Origin: Nematopogon swammerdamellus
Taxonomy: Eukaryota; Arthropoda; Insecta; Lepidoptera; Adelidae
Assembly (NCBI GenBank): GCA_946902875.1
Contig: OX336343.1
Coordinates: 19,515,596-19,579,595 of the forward strand
Direction of reading: 5' to 3'
Length of the DNA: 64,000 bases
This document shows, piece by piece, positions 22,790-33,099 of the stretch. The notes beneath the pieces are model-generated. The model saw nothing but the letters and a program-made list of their open reading frames with translations. It ran no database searches and was not told where the DNA came from. Both the position numbers and the translations under genes were made by a program. The first letter of the stretch is position 1. Each line of letters opens with the position of its first letter.

Positions 22790-23060
22790 GACGCAGGTTA
22801 CACGCTAGGTTTGGCATCAGTTCAGTCCGTGACCTTGGTCACGACCAGATTGACGCCAGACTGACGCCAGACATAAAATTCATTCGCACTATCAGTCTGC
22901 CATCAGTCTAGTATCAAAATATTTTAAAATCCATCAGTCTGGTCCATCCTTCCAAACCATCCATTCATCAAAGTAGATTAAACGGTCAGTCTGGACCATG
23001 GTTTAACCAGACTGATGGACTGAAGTGATGAAAAACCTAGCGTATAACCTCCGTCTCAGA
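22790..23060. repeat. Inverted-repeat element with CAGTCTGG modules
   Basis: GGTTACACGCTAGGTTT (22797 onward) mirrors AAAACCTAGCGTATAACC near 23031-23048. The interior repeats CAGTCTG/CAGACTG words in both orientations. Just outside, at 23067-23107, is a perfect small palindrome (TTAATTGTTCAATGTGA and its reverse). Confidence 0.7.
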
Positions 23061-23639
23061 CTCAATGTTAATTGTTCAATGTGAGTACCTTCACATTGAA
23101 CAATTAACCTCCAGTTGTACTATGCGTCTACGGACGGCCTGATTTCGGGCAAACAAAATCTTACTGCTTATTTGATGTGAGGTTAGCAACACGTTCAGTA
23201 TTATTATTCTGCCACCGACGCCCATTTCGGCATACAATCAGGGCCTAATCGCGGAAATATTTCAGGAGATTTTCAGTCGCTGAGACTGGTCTGAATACTA
23301 CATAATATGTCAGCGACTGAAGCTCTCCTGAATCTTTCCGCGAATAGACCCGCAGCAGTCCTGCGACGATTTCAGTTTACGCGACTTAGTCAGCAAATGA
23401 CCTACCATCAATTTATCGGAAACGGTCGTGCGTATAGTATCCATCAAAAATGGTAGTATCTGATGAGTGTGTATGAGTAACATGTGTGTGGAAACGGCTT
23501 CAGAGGTGTCAGAATCGTGACAAATGTTCTGAGGAACAGGCATCCCTTATTCTCTGCCATCCGTCTTATCTCCGCAACACTTGTCGTAGAGAGACTCAGC
23601 ACCATTTTGTTGTTGATGTTGGGCTTTTGAGAACACAAA

Positions 23640-23720
23640 AAAAAGTCGCCAAGTGCGAGTTGGACTCGCGCAATGAGGGTTCCGTACCATCGCACAATAT
23701 ATTTGTATTATGTATGTACC
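23640..23720 (+). repeat. Start of the AAGTGCGAG dispersed repeat
   Basis: AAGTGCGAGTTGGACTCGCG followed by GAGGGTTCCGTACCATCGC is the start of the family seen at 3740. It is cut short at about 23720. Confidence 0.7.
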
Positions 23721-23798
23721 TAAAAAAATAATTGTGTTTTGGAAAATCCCGAAACGCCTAAATAATAAATCGTTTCTCAAAATGTAGGTATTTTTACT

Positions 23799-24760
23799 CT
23801 AAAAAAGGTGGAGTAGAAACGGTATTGATGTTGTTTAGGTAGGAGGGGGCTGATAAAAATCCAAGTTTTCGACTTTGGAGCGGATTCATCTTGAATTGAA
23901 ACTGCCAAATTCGGAAGGTCGAAAACGTGGATTTTTATTAGGCCCCCATACCACAGAATAGAAAAGAGTACTCCGTACAGAAGCTTCTCTGTACAAACAA
24001 TCACAAAGAAATAGCTACTCTGCGACGACGCGATAAAGTACAAATTGACTCGCACAGAGCTGCGTGCCTAACCACGATAACCACCTACATTTCGCTTCTC
24101 TTTCTGTCGCGTAATTCTATCTCGAAAGCGCGTCGTTCAGCGCGTGTAAGGGCTGTGTCTGTGGGCTGTCTTTTTGTGAGGAATAAAATGAAGATGATAC
24201 CTACCAACGATACGATATTTAGCTACGGCAAATTCATGCGAACAAATTCATGCATGCGTTAGCGTCACAATTAGTTTTTCACATGAAAGCGTGCAACCTT
24301 CCAGTGATAGTTTTGTTTGATCAATAAATTTAATGTGTGTTTTATTGTATAAAACCCACATTGAGAGACAGAGAACGAATGAATGTTCTATTTCTATCCT
24401 TATACGAATTAGGCCATACATACCACGCTGTTCGGCGTCATCTAACTTATGTTATTGGCAATATGATATTATTTTAAATCTATGACCTCCTACTAATATG
24501 GATAAATAAATTACTAGAAATAAATCAAAATGCTGCACAATAATGACGTGATTTCGACATTTCTAAATTCGAAACGAAACGTTAGATGTGCGCGCCGCGC
24601 GCTCGCTCTGGCTGGATAGCGGCAGCCCACTGTTAACTTGTGCATTAACCGACACGTCAAGCGGTAGGCATTTAACGCGTGACTTTGAGCGAGTGACGAA
24701 GGCCTGCCCATACTTAAACGACATAATATGTTAAAACTGTTTCTACTCCACCTTTTTGCT
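23799..24760. repeat. Inverted-repeat element, about 960 bp
   Basis: AAAAAGGTGGAGTAGAAAC near 23804 is mirrored by GTTTCTACTCCACCTTTTT near 24738. A second hairpin lies inside (ATAAAAATCCAAGTTTTCGA near 23852 and CGAAAACGTGGATTTTTAT near 23921). No coding content was recognised between them. Confidence 0.6.
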
Positions 24761-24975
24761 TTTATATGTACCCACAGACTGGACTACTTCCCAAGTCAAT
24801 GCTCTTTACGCTGATTGTATTTTATTATGATCTTCGCAGAACCATCAGCATTTCGTGGTTATGTTGAAATTAAGTTATTGACCGAAATATTTGTGCGAGT
24901 ACCGAGTACTAATAAATGCACCATGTGCACACGGCCGGCAAAACCAAGCAGCACACGTAAGTAATTCCAATGTTA

Positions 24976-25022
24976 CCACTTGCAAATTATTGTAGAAAGA
25001 ATCTACAATAATTTGCAAGTGT
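24976..25022. repeat. Perfect 20-bp stem hairpin
   Basis: CACTTGCAAATTATTGTAGA, five loop bases, then its exact reverse complement. The short loop and perfect stem look more like the end of a MITE than a microRNA precursor. Confidence 0.75.
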
Positions 25023-25312
25023 AGAAGAAATAATCGGAAACCGTATAGCCGTTCGAATTATAAATTTTATCACGATAGTTTACGTACATTCACGGATTTC
25101 CTATTAGAGCGCGCTTGAGTAGAGCGGCCATGTACCTATTTGTAGTTTGTAAAAACCTGATCTGCAGCCAACTAGCCTTATACCAAGCTAAGCTGGAGGT
25201 ACCCCTACCTACCAACCGAATGAGTGAGAGTGCGATGACCATCATTGATTTCTTTTGACAGCTTAATTGCCTGACAATCACGCACGGATGTAAAAATAGC
25301 AAGTGAGTAATG

Positions 25313-25620
25313 TAGATAGATAGATAGATAGAAATACTTTATTGCTCGAAAACATTTAACAGTAACAAACGATAAGTAATTTACATGAGGGGCAAAGGCG
25401 GACTTATCCCTTACAGGGATTTCTCCCAGTCAACCTTTGGATGTTTGAGAGTCGTATGTTGTGAGATATAAGTAGGTAGTAGCAAAAGACTTGAGTGTGG
25501 GAATGTAAAATATAATATATGGAAAATAACTATGATAAACTATAATATACTTGCACTACATAATATAAGTACATACCAGTTTAAACGTAGAAATCGCAAA
25601 TTATAAATTAAATTAAATAC
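25313..25620 (+). repeat. Dispersed TTTATTG-type repeat, long copy
   Basis: A GATA microsatellite, CTTTATTGCTCGAAAACATT, GAGGGGCAAAGGCGGACTTA, GATTTCTCCCAGTCAACC and AAAGACTTGAGTGTGGGAA. The copy at 56180-56560 is the same sequence reversed, with very few differences by eye, so these two are young. Confidence 0.75.
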
Positions 25621-25749
25621 ATAAAACTATAAATTAAATACATATGTATTAAAGATTATATAATACCTAAATATATACATACATACATACTTAATGTATC
25701 CTTGTGTAACCATGTCAGGTTCCATGAAAACATGATATTTTTTGGTCAC

Positions 25750-26045
25750 TTGGATTGTAAGAAGATATAGTGACAAGGATTGAGAAAGGAATTCTTTTGT
25801 GGTTCGGTCATATTGGAAGAATGGATGGTAAGAGACTAACGAAAGTTTATGGAGCGAATGTGAGTGGAAAAGTCCGGAAGGGTCGCTCGCCCTAGAAGCA
25901 CGTACCTGGACCAGATCGGGCATGTGCCCGAGAGAAAGAAACTAGAGCTAGTTTAGTTTAGTTAGTTTAGAGAAAGAGCTAAGTGGGTAGTACCTATAAC
26001 AGACGAGCATGTATGAAGAACATTACGAGAGTGGAAGAAGCGGCA
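25750..26045 (+). mobile_element. RTE-like retrotransposon, C-terminal fragment
   Basis: It corresponds to the subtype at 7785-8235 in the other orientation: a RIEKGILLWFGHIGRMDGKR-like stretch, then CGTACCTGGACCAGATCGGG and a GAACATTACGAGAGTGGAAG tail. Frameshifts break it. From about 26046 a reversed piece of the other RTE subtype follows (CTCCGTTTTCCTGTCCACGG). Confidence 0.75.
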
Positions 26046-26619
26046 CGCTCCGTTTTCCTGTCCACGGCCAGTGTATAGGACCCGACCCAACAATCGTCGT
26101 CTCTTCGGCTGACGTACTCAGCCCACTGCCACAAGAGCTAAAATTACGTAAATCCTAGTACTTAACTTGAATGCGGAAAACAAAAAGTATTTTTGAAAGA
26201 AAACTAAGGTATTGTTTTTCCTAATGTCAGTTTATAAAAGTGTGATACTTTTTTGTAATAAAGTATGATTTGCAACCCTACCCCTACTCGGCCATTATAG
26301 GCTTTATTGCGTGTTCATCAGCGATTTAGTCGATTTCCCGAACTATTCATAAACATAGCGGCACATCTGCCTGCATTCGCTTAGCTTTTCCTTACCGTCT
26401 GACATGGCCGGGCCTGCCTGACTCACGCACGAATAGTCAACTTGACCTACTTGCCTCGATATTTTCACTTTCTTTCATTTTATTACATATTATAAAATGC
26501 AACATTTTGTCGTCTGCTGTATGTATGTTCGCTGTTTAAGTTGTACATATCTTTTAATGGTTATATGCTATACCATTAATATTATAACCGTGCTATTTAC
26601 CATATCACGCTATTTTAAG

Positions 26620-26965
26620 TATATGGGAATATCGCTACGTGATATGGTGCGTAACGACGCAATCCACAGACGCACCAAAGTTCGACTACTATTTGGAGAG
26701 CGGGTGGCTAAGCTCAAGTGGCAGTAGGCTGGGCACGTCAGCCGAAGAGACGACGACCGGACCGTTGGAGTAACCGTGTCCTACACTGGTGGACCGTGAA
26801 CAGGAAACGGAGTGCGGGAAGACCGCCCGCCAGGTGGAACGACAACATCAATTACATCGGCGGCAAGCGGTGGTTCCGTACCGCTGAAGGCCGGGAGGAC
26901 TGGAGGAAAACTGGAGAGGCGGATGTCCAGCAGTGGACGCTTACACGCTGACTGACTGACTATCT
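26620..26965 (+). mobile_element. RTE-type retrotransposon, C-terminal fragment
   Basis: The frame carries SLRDMVRNDAIHRRTK, VAKLKWQ (then a stop, TAG for TGG, at 26726), GKRSAGRPPARWND-like sequence split over frames, and EADVQQWTLTR. It parallels the copy at 2251-2668. Broken by at least one nonsense change and one shift. Confidence 0.8.
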
Positions 26966-27639
26966 TAAATAAGGGCTTATCAATGGGTTCGAATGTGATT
27001 AAAGTCGGAGAAAATTCACATATTTCAGTTAAGTCCAAATTTAACGCGAGCCGTGATCACAGCTGTCCACGAATAAAATTCAGGTGGACTTGGTACCGGT
27101 TGGTTATTTGTTTTGGCTGGACCTGGACCAATAAAATAATTATGGCTGCCCCTCGGTTCCACGTCATTGATGAACATTGGCTTTTTGCATCGCGTGGTGG
27201 CGAGTTTGTCAAGCAAATAGGTGGGTGGTACGAGTAAAAGTGTGAAAGTTTAAACACTACACAGGCAGGCTCTAACTAAACGGTTGCAGGTTATTATATG
27301 ACAAAATCGGTATGGAAAGCTAATCACTGCTTACTTTCGACTCTCCTTTTCGCGAGGTTTCCATCAGGCCGCCGCCGCCCGCCGCGCCGGTACCGTGGGT
27401 GTTGTTGACCTCGGTTGGGGCAACCACGCTAGACTTGATGTGCCGGTTTTGCACAAGGTGTATAGGTACTTTGCACCCCATCATTCTAGTTCTCTAATTT
27501 GAGATTATAAATTAAAATATTAAGTTTTTAATCTTTCGATTGAGATTTCAAAATGTTTACTTTTGGCTTATAATAACTTTCGGATTTTGTATTTAAAACG
27601 TATGTAACGTTTCTATTTCAAATATTTTATTCATCATCA

Positions 27640-27860
27640 TCGGCCCGTGTCGTGCCACCGCTGGACATAGGCCGGTCCCAAGGCACGCCACCACCATCTC
27701 ATTCATTCTCATCCATCCACTCCCGTCTACGTTTTTAGGTCGTCTGTCCACCTAACCGAGGGGCTTGTACGTACTAGGCCTCCATTCGAGCACTCGTCTA
27801 AACCGGATTATCGGGTCTACGACGGATGTGCCCAGCCCACTGCCACTTCAATAACAATAT
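27640..27860 (-). mobile_element. RTE-type 3' remnant, reversed
   Basis: CGCTGGACATAGGCCGGTCC and CATTCGAGCACTCG through CCCAGCCCACTGCCACTT are the reverse of RTE C-terminal phrases. Heavily diverged. Confidence 0.65.
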
Positions 27861-27929
27861 TTAGATACAACAGTTGATCGTATTTATGGAATGCATTATG
27901 TATGCATCATTATTATTATTTCACCCGAG

Positions 27930-28075
27930 GCTCTGATTATGAGATTTTTTTTTACATTTCCTTGCGTACAAGTTAGAAGTATTTGTATGGAGCAAAGATG
28001 CAGCACCTCTAGCGGGCCATTTGGTACTTAAATTGCCATACAAATATTTACTTGAGTACTCTATTGTACAGTGTA
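27930..28075 (+). repeat. Palindromic repeat with ACAAATATTTACTT arms
   Basis: GATTATGAGATTTTTTTTTA starts the element. AAGTATTTGTATGG and CCATACAAATATTTACTT form an internal stem. Copies lie at 31594-31717 and 53950-54120. Confidence 0.65.
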
Positions 28076-28077
28076 CC

Positions 28078-28400
28078 GTTTGGGGGCCGGTACTTAAAAA
28101 TAATAGCCCCACTTCATCTCTCCGAGCAGGTCGTAAAAGGCGACTAAGGGATAAGGATAAAATGCCCTGATAAAGGGCGACAGGCTAGGCAGTCACCTCT
28201 CACCTTGAAACGGTCCTTCCACCGAGTCATGCAGCAGGCGGGTTTTCGTGCCATACTTGCTGCTTGATAGTTATATCTTGTCCGAATACTGTGCTAAACA
28301 TGGCGGTCGGTGTTGTGCTGTAATTTACAAGAGTACATGCAGCACAACTCCGATTACTCTGCTTACCCCGATTGTTGGAATACAGCGTGTGGTATGTTTA
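28078..28400 (+). repeat. Dispersed repeat (GTCGTAAAAGGCGACTAAGG family), full length
   Basis: GGGGCCGGTACTTAAAAATA, GGTCGTAAAAGGCGACTAAG, CCACCTCTCACCTTGAAACG, CCGAGTCATGCAGCAGGCGG, GTGCTGTAATTTACAAGAG and a CAGCGTGTGGTATG end. This is the most complete copy in the window. Confidence 0.8.
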
Positions 28401-28424
28401 TTGTACCGTAGTAGATCTAATAGC

Positions 28425-28712
28425 TTGAACGCAACGAAATTTAAAAACAATCTCACAAACGAGCCTCTGTTCCGTGACTTGATGCCGGCACTGCCTTACA
28501 AACTTGGTATCAGACCAGACAGCGTAGGCGGCGTCGAATTACATGAATCTATGCAAGCCATTGTAGTAACGCAATCTTGCTCCAACCAAAGACAACAAGA
28601 CTACATTCTTGCAATAAACATTTGGCAATATCGTAAGAATGGGCGTTTAAACGCTTTGGTCACATACCTATCTGCTTATCCGGAGCCGTGTGGAGTGTTT
28701 GAATTTGTATAA
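28425..28712 (+). other. Unrecognised open frame, 95 codons
   Basis: Beyond the end of the repeat, the plus frame stays open from about 28425 to a TAA at 28710-28712, with a protein-like composition (PALPYKLGIRPDSVGGVEL near the middle, ending GVFEFV). A minus-strand frame of 62 codons (28902-28714, MSSDRLISEYRNDDEF) ends just past it, so the two converge. I recognise neither, and no splice sites stand out. Chance is the default reading. Confidence 0.2.
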
Positions 28713-28984
28713 TTTAAGTATCGTAACTGTTGCCTTTGAGAAATCTACTAAAAAGATTACTACTATCTAACTTCGCTGTCTGTCCCCATGTCAAAGCGTC
28801 GATAGCTCCCGCGACGTCCAACACAAGTATTTTCAAACAGTAATCCTGAAGCACAAACTCGTCGTCGTTTCTATATTCGCTTATAAGTCGATCACTACTC
28901 AATCAATTTCAAAGGCGGGTTTCACTGACGTTTTCTGGTATATGTAAGGATGGTTAGAGGATGTTTTGCCCCGAAGCGAAGCCG

Positions 28985-29320
28985 TGAGAATAGTTAGTCA
29001 GTCAGTCAACGTGTAAGCGTCCACTGCTGGACATACGCCTCTCCAATTGTCCTCCAGTCCTCCCGGCCTTCAGCGGTACGGAACCTCTGCTTTTCGCCGA
29101 CACGCTGATGTCGTCGTCCTACCTGGCGGATGGTCTTCCCATACTCTGTTTTCCTGTCCACGGCCGCCAATGTAGGACACGGTTACTCCAAAACGGTCGC
29201 CGACTCTTCGGCTGACGTTCCCAGCCCACTGCCACTTGAGCTTATCCACGCGGTGTTCAATATCGACTACATTGGTACGGCGGCGGATTGCCTCGTTACG
29301 CACCATATCAGGTAGCGATG
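28985..29320 (-). mobile_element. RTE-type retrotransposon, C-terminal fragment
   Basis: The minus frame reads MVRNEAIRRRTNVVDIEHRV, DKLKWQWAGNVSRRVGDRFG, then sequence shifted by a frame change, and ends at the reverse of CAGCAGTGGACGCTTACACG. Parallel to 2251-2668. Confidence 0.8.
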
Positions 29321-30496
29321 TTCCCAGCGTGGGAACAGCGACTAGATACCTACCTAATAAAATATGTTTATCTAAAAATTTCCATTTTTATTTATTGTTT
29401 TGTCTATGTCTAATTTTGTTCATATACCTTGTATGTACGTATGTACATACTACGTCTCCAAACGAGAAAAGAAGCTACAGTTTCCTCTTTATGAGTCACT
29501 CACTAGCTGTTGCCCGCGGCTTCGCTCGCCTAGCCTGTGTCCATCCTGAAGGTCCATCCTAAATATTGGTCAAATAATTTTTAAAATCTGATGAGAATTT
29601 TCTGAGATTACCTCCTACATCCAAATTTACAAACTTTATCTCTTTATAATATTAGTGTAGAAGTGTAGATATAGATTGGCGAAGAGAAGATGATGAACTA
29701 TATTATAGAGGGGATCATTAATGACATTAATTTTGTACTGTTAGTAGAAGTCGTTTTTTTATTTTACTTCGTGTAACTACACAACTGCACTAACATTATT
29801 AAAACCAAATCTTTGTGGAGGGGCTCGCCACTTTGAGTTAGAAAATATCTACTTAATTATCTAGTCATCTATGCCAACCGTTTTACACGAATCATTGTGA
29901 TGCGGCGTTTCAGCTAGTCAGCCTTTCAATCGGCTTTTACAATTTTAAGGTTTTATTTTTGCTCGGCCCTTAATTGCCGTATCTACTCAGTTCGTCCCTT
30001 TTTCGGGGTCCAACAAAAAGACCATTATCGCCAATTTCTGCTTTCCTTTCCGGCGCTTTTCTTCCCCTTTAGAAGTACGCTGTTTTATGTGATCCGACAT
30101 CATTGGCTAATAATAATTTGCCAGTGATGTCGGCGTTAATTATTATTAACGTCTGTAAATAGATAGATCACGATGATAGCTTAATATTACAGTTTAGTTT
30201 CTGTGACTAGTTGACTTAAGATTTGACATTGACTCTGGAAACCATGGGGTCACACCCAGAATTTTAAAAGAAAACGATGCATCCCGGCCGGGCGTCAAAT
30301 CCACTTTTCATGTGGAATACGCCGTCGTAGACTTGGAGTTGTATGAGTGGCTATGGGGTAGCACACGGGCGAATTGGGGAAACGGGAATGGCTTCAGCTT
30401 TAGTGACGCGGCGTACCGTTATTGCATACCCGGATTTTGTGCCCCTAAAATACACAATTCGACCACGTGGCGTAGGCCGCACAACGTATTCTACGT

Positions 30497-30660
30497 AAAA
30501 TTTGCGTCTCTTTACCAGAGGCAGGATCCTTTCATCCAAATACGAGCTGAGCTGGTTCTAGTTTCAGCTCAACGTCTTCTACTAATACTACTAAAATTTG
30601 CGTCTCTTTACCAGAGGCAGGATCCTTTCATCCAAATAGGAGCTGAGCTGCTTCTAGTTT
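30497..30660 (+). repeat. Two-copy tandem duplication, about 98 bp unit
   Basis: AAAATTTGCGTCTCTTTACC through CTAGTTTCAG occurs twice, near 30497 and near 30595, with two or three differences. The unit is not a multiple of three yet the plus frame stays open across both (30312-30680, 122 codons), because the junction sequence compensates. The frame has no recognised family. Confidence 0.85.
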
Positions 30661-31717
30661 CAGATTCAATGAACCTTTAAGAGGTGAATAATGAAGAATA
30701 TTATGTCGAGTGTAATGTATCGAGAACAATCTACTTAGATACGGAGAACTGAGTCACGGCCGCACCTGCAGAGTGCGCGCCTACATTGCTAAGAGAATCT
30801 CGAAACGACATTAGTCATGTCCCTCAACTCACCTCGAGAAATGTATACTTCGGAAACGAATATTTTTACGCGCTCAGCTCGATTCTGGCGACTTTCGATA
30901 GTATTATCTTATCTACGCTTTTATCTATCACCTGTCCAAAGCTATATATTGATTCTCAGAAACTCGTTATCTTTGAAACCGACGAGCCATATACATATAA
31001 AGATTATTATAAATGTGAAAGAGTCGTCTGAGTTTGCAGGTGGAGGTAGTTCGTAATGCGGAACTCCGTTGTCTCTGTCTATCCCGTTGGAAATCACACG
31101 CGATGTTATGTGTGCACCTACATTGTCTTTTAATGTCCTATCTCATTCTTTCCAATTGATTGTGCTTATTTTATCTCCACATCATGTGAATATTGTTTTT
31201 ATTTTACTAGTTTCTGCTCCTTACAAGTCACAGACTCCGTGAGTCGAAGTCGGACATAATCCGTTTCTTATTGCGTTTCTTGCAGAGGCAATTAGTGTAG
31301 AAGACATTATCTTTACCTACGTAAATTGTTTTTATCTTTATTATTTTGCTGCGATCTCTCTCTGTACGTTAAAATCTTCACTCGTTGTCTCATTGGAACT
31401 GTATGAATCAGAAGCGTATGTACGATAGTGAATAATTATGTAACAATACAAGAGCATTACTCATTGACTGCTTGCATTGATTGCCGCTTGCTGACTCATC
31501 TGTTGCTATAGCTCTGTGGCCAAAGAAATAATAAAACCTAGAATTGCTATCGACTTATCGAGGTGACACAAAAAAACTCAAAAAGAAGAAATTACAGAAG
31601 CTCGATTATGAGAATTTTTTTTGACGTTTCTTTGCATAGAAGTAAGTAAATATTTGTATGGAGAAAGCCAGCGGGCCAGTTAGTAGTAAAATTGTCATAC
31701 AAATATTTACTTTTGTT

Positions 31718-31960
31718 TTTTAATTTTTTTTTTTTATGGAAACTGACACGGTTGGCTATACATTACCTACAACATCCGTTATGTCAGCCCATAACACCGG
31801 GTGAACTTGGTGCCACGTCAGTGCTTCCCTTCGGTCGTGCCGGCTACACTGAACTGGACGGAAAACAGAAACTATTTACATAGCCGTTTCGACCGACCTT
31901 TCATTCAGTGCGGTGGTACCAACCCGGGCGGGTTAAACCCTACCACCTAGTAATATAAGA
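31718..31960 (-). repeat. 5S-derived SINE family, body and tail
   Basis: The T-run is followed by ATGGAAACTGACACGGTTGG, TCAGCCCATAACACCGGGTG, CTTCGGTCGTGCCGGC and CCACCTAGTAA, following the family order. Confidence 0.75.
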
Positions 31961-31964
31961 AGGG

Positions 31965-32050
31965 AGTCATATCCCTTAGTCGCCTTTTACGACATACACG
32001 GGGAGAGATGCAGTGGGGCTATTGTTTTAAAGCACCGGCCCCACACGGTA
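31965..32050 (-). repeat. Dispersed repeat (GTCGTAAAAGGCGACTAAGG family), 5' end reversed
   Basis: CCCTTAGTCGCCTTTTACGA through GGCCCCACACGG is the reverse complement of the family start. It adjoins the SINE directly. Confidence 0.7.
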
Positions 32051-32389
32051 ATACGGTACTTGAGCACGTACTTGTACGCAAGGAAACATACAAATCTCAA
32101 AATCGAGAATCTAGTCACTTTGGCTTGGCGGGAGGAAGATTGTAGGATGATAGATAAGATAATATATGCAATGTCGTTTCTGGCTATTTATTTCTTTGTC
32201 TATGGCAATACTTAACTTATGCTCCCGTTTATGGGATGTGAATCGAATAGAATGTGAAGAATTTCATACAACGAGGGACATCTATCTATAGACATTTTAA
32301 TCTAATAAAGAGGACTCAATTGTTAAACAGGCGCAAGCCTGTTTCGTTCGGGCACAATGAAACTGGGCGAAATGTACAAACATATCACA

Positions 32390-32690
32390 CACTGTATCCT
32401 GACAATCGGGGTAAGCAGAGTAATCGGTATTGTGCTGCAAGGACTCTGGTAAATTACAACACAACATCGACCACCACGTTTCGCTAAAGTATCCGGAAAA
32501 GATAAAGCAGCAAGTAAGGCACGAAGACCCACCTGACGCACGACTCGGTGGAAGGACCGTGCTAAGGTGAGAGGTGGATATCCAGTCGACTTTAAGTCCG
32601 GCATCTTGTCCTTTTCCCTTAGTCGCCTTTTACGGCATGAACGGAGAAAGATTCAGTGGGGCTATTCTTTTTAAGTGCCGGCCCATGCGG
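32390..32690 (-). repeat. Dispersed repeat (GTCGTAAAAGGCGACTAAGG family), reversed
   Basis: From the reverse of CCCCGATTGTC near 32402 to the reverse of GCCGGCACTTAAAAAG near 32680. Nearly full length. Confidence 0.75.
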
Positions 32691-33099
32691 TACGGTTATA
32701 TTAAATTAGAATTTTCAATAGATAATTAAGTGTGCAAACACAAGAACGATCTGGAGCACAGTTTCTAATAAAATATCAAAATACACAAGCTGGGAAATTA
32801 TTATCCTAAAATAATATTTACTCTATTATTTATTACTAACAAGTTTCACTGAGGTCGCTCTAAAGCGTCGAGAGCTTGTAAAATATATTTTGAGAGCTAG
32901 TTAAAACTTTCAAAGGCCACAATTTACAAAGTAGCTCGCAGCATCGATGTATATGTACCTAGTCACCCTCCGGGGGAAAATGCTTATAATTGAATTTTTT
33001 TTACTTTAAATTGGATGGCGGATGAATTTTTTAACGCTTCCGACGGTTAGGAAATTAGGTTTCTAGTTAAATTTTAAGAAGTCCAACTTGGTAAGTTTC

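Larger units (their letters stand above)
31594..32110 (+). repeat. Palindromic repeat interrupted by SINE insertions
   Basis: The left part (31594-31717) matches 27930-28075. The right end resumes at about 32055 with GAGCACGTACTTGTACGCAA and AATCTCAAAATCGAG, which mirrors the left end GCTCGATTATGAGAA. Between them lie a 5S-type SINE and a second repeat piece. Confidence 0.65.

Noticed and set aside
24976..25022. microRNA precursor
   Set aside because: The stem is perfect with a 5-base loop and only 20 pairs, unlike insect pre-miRNAs.
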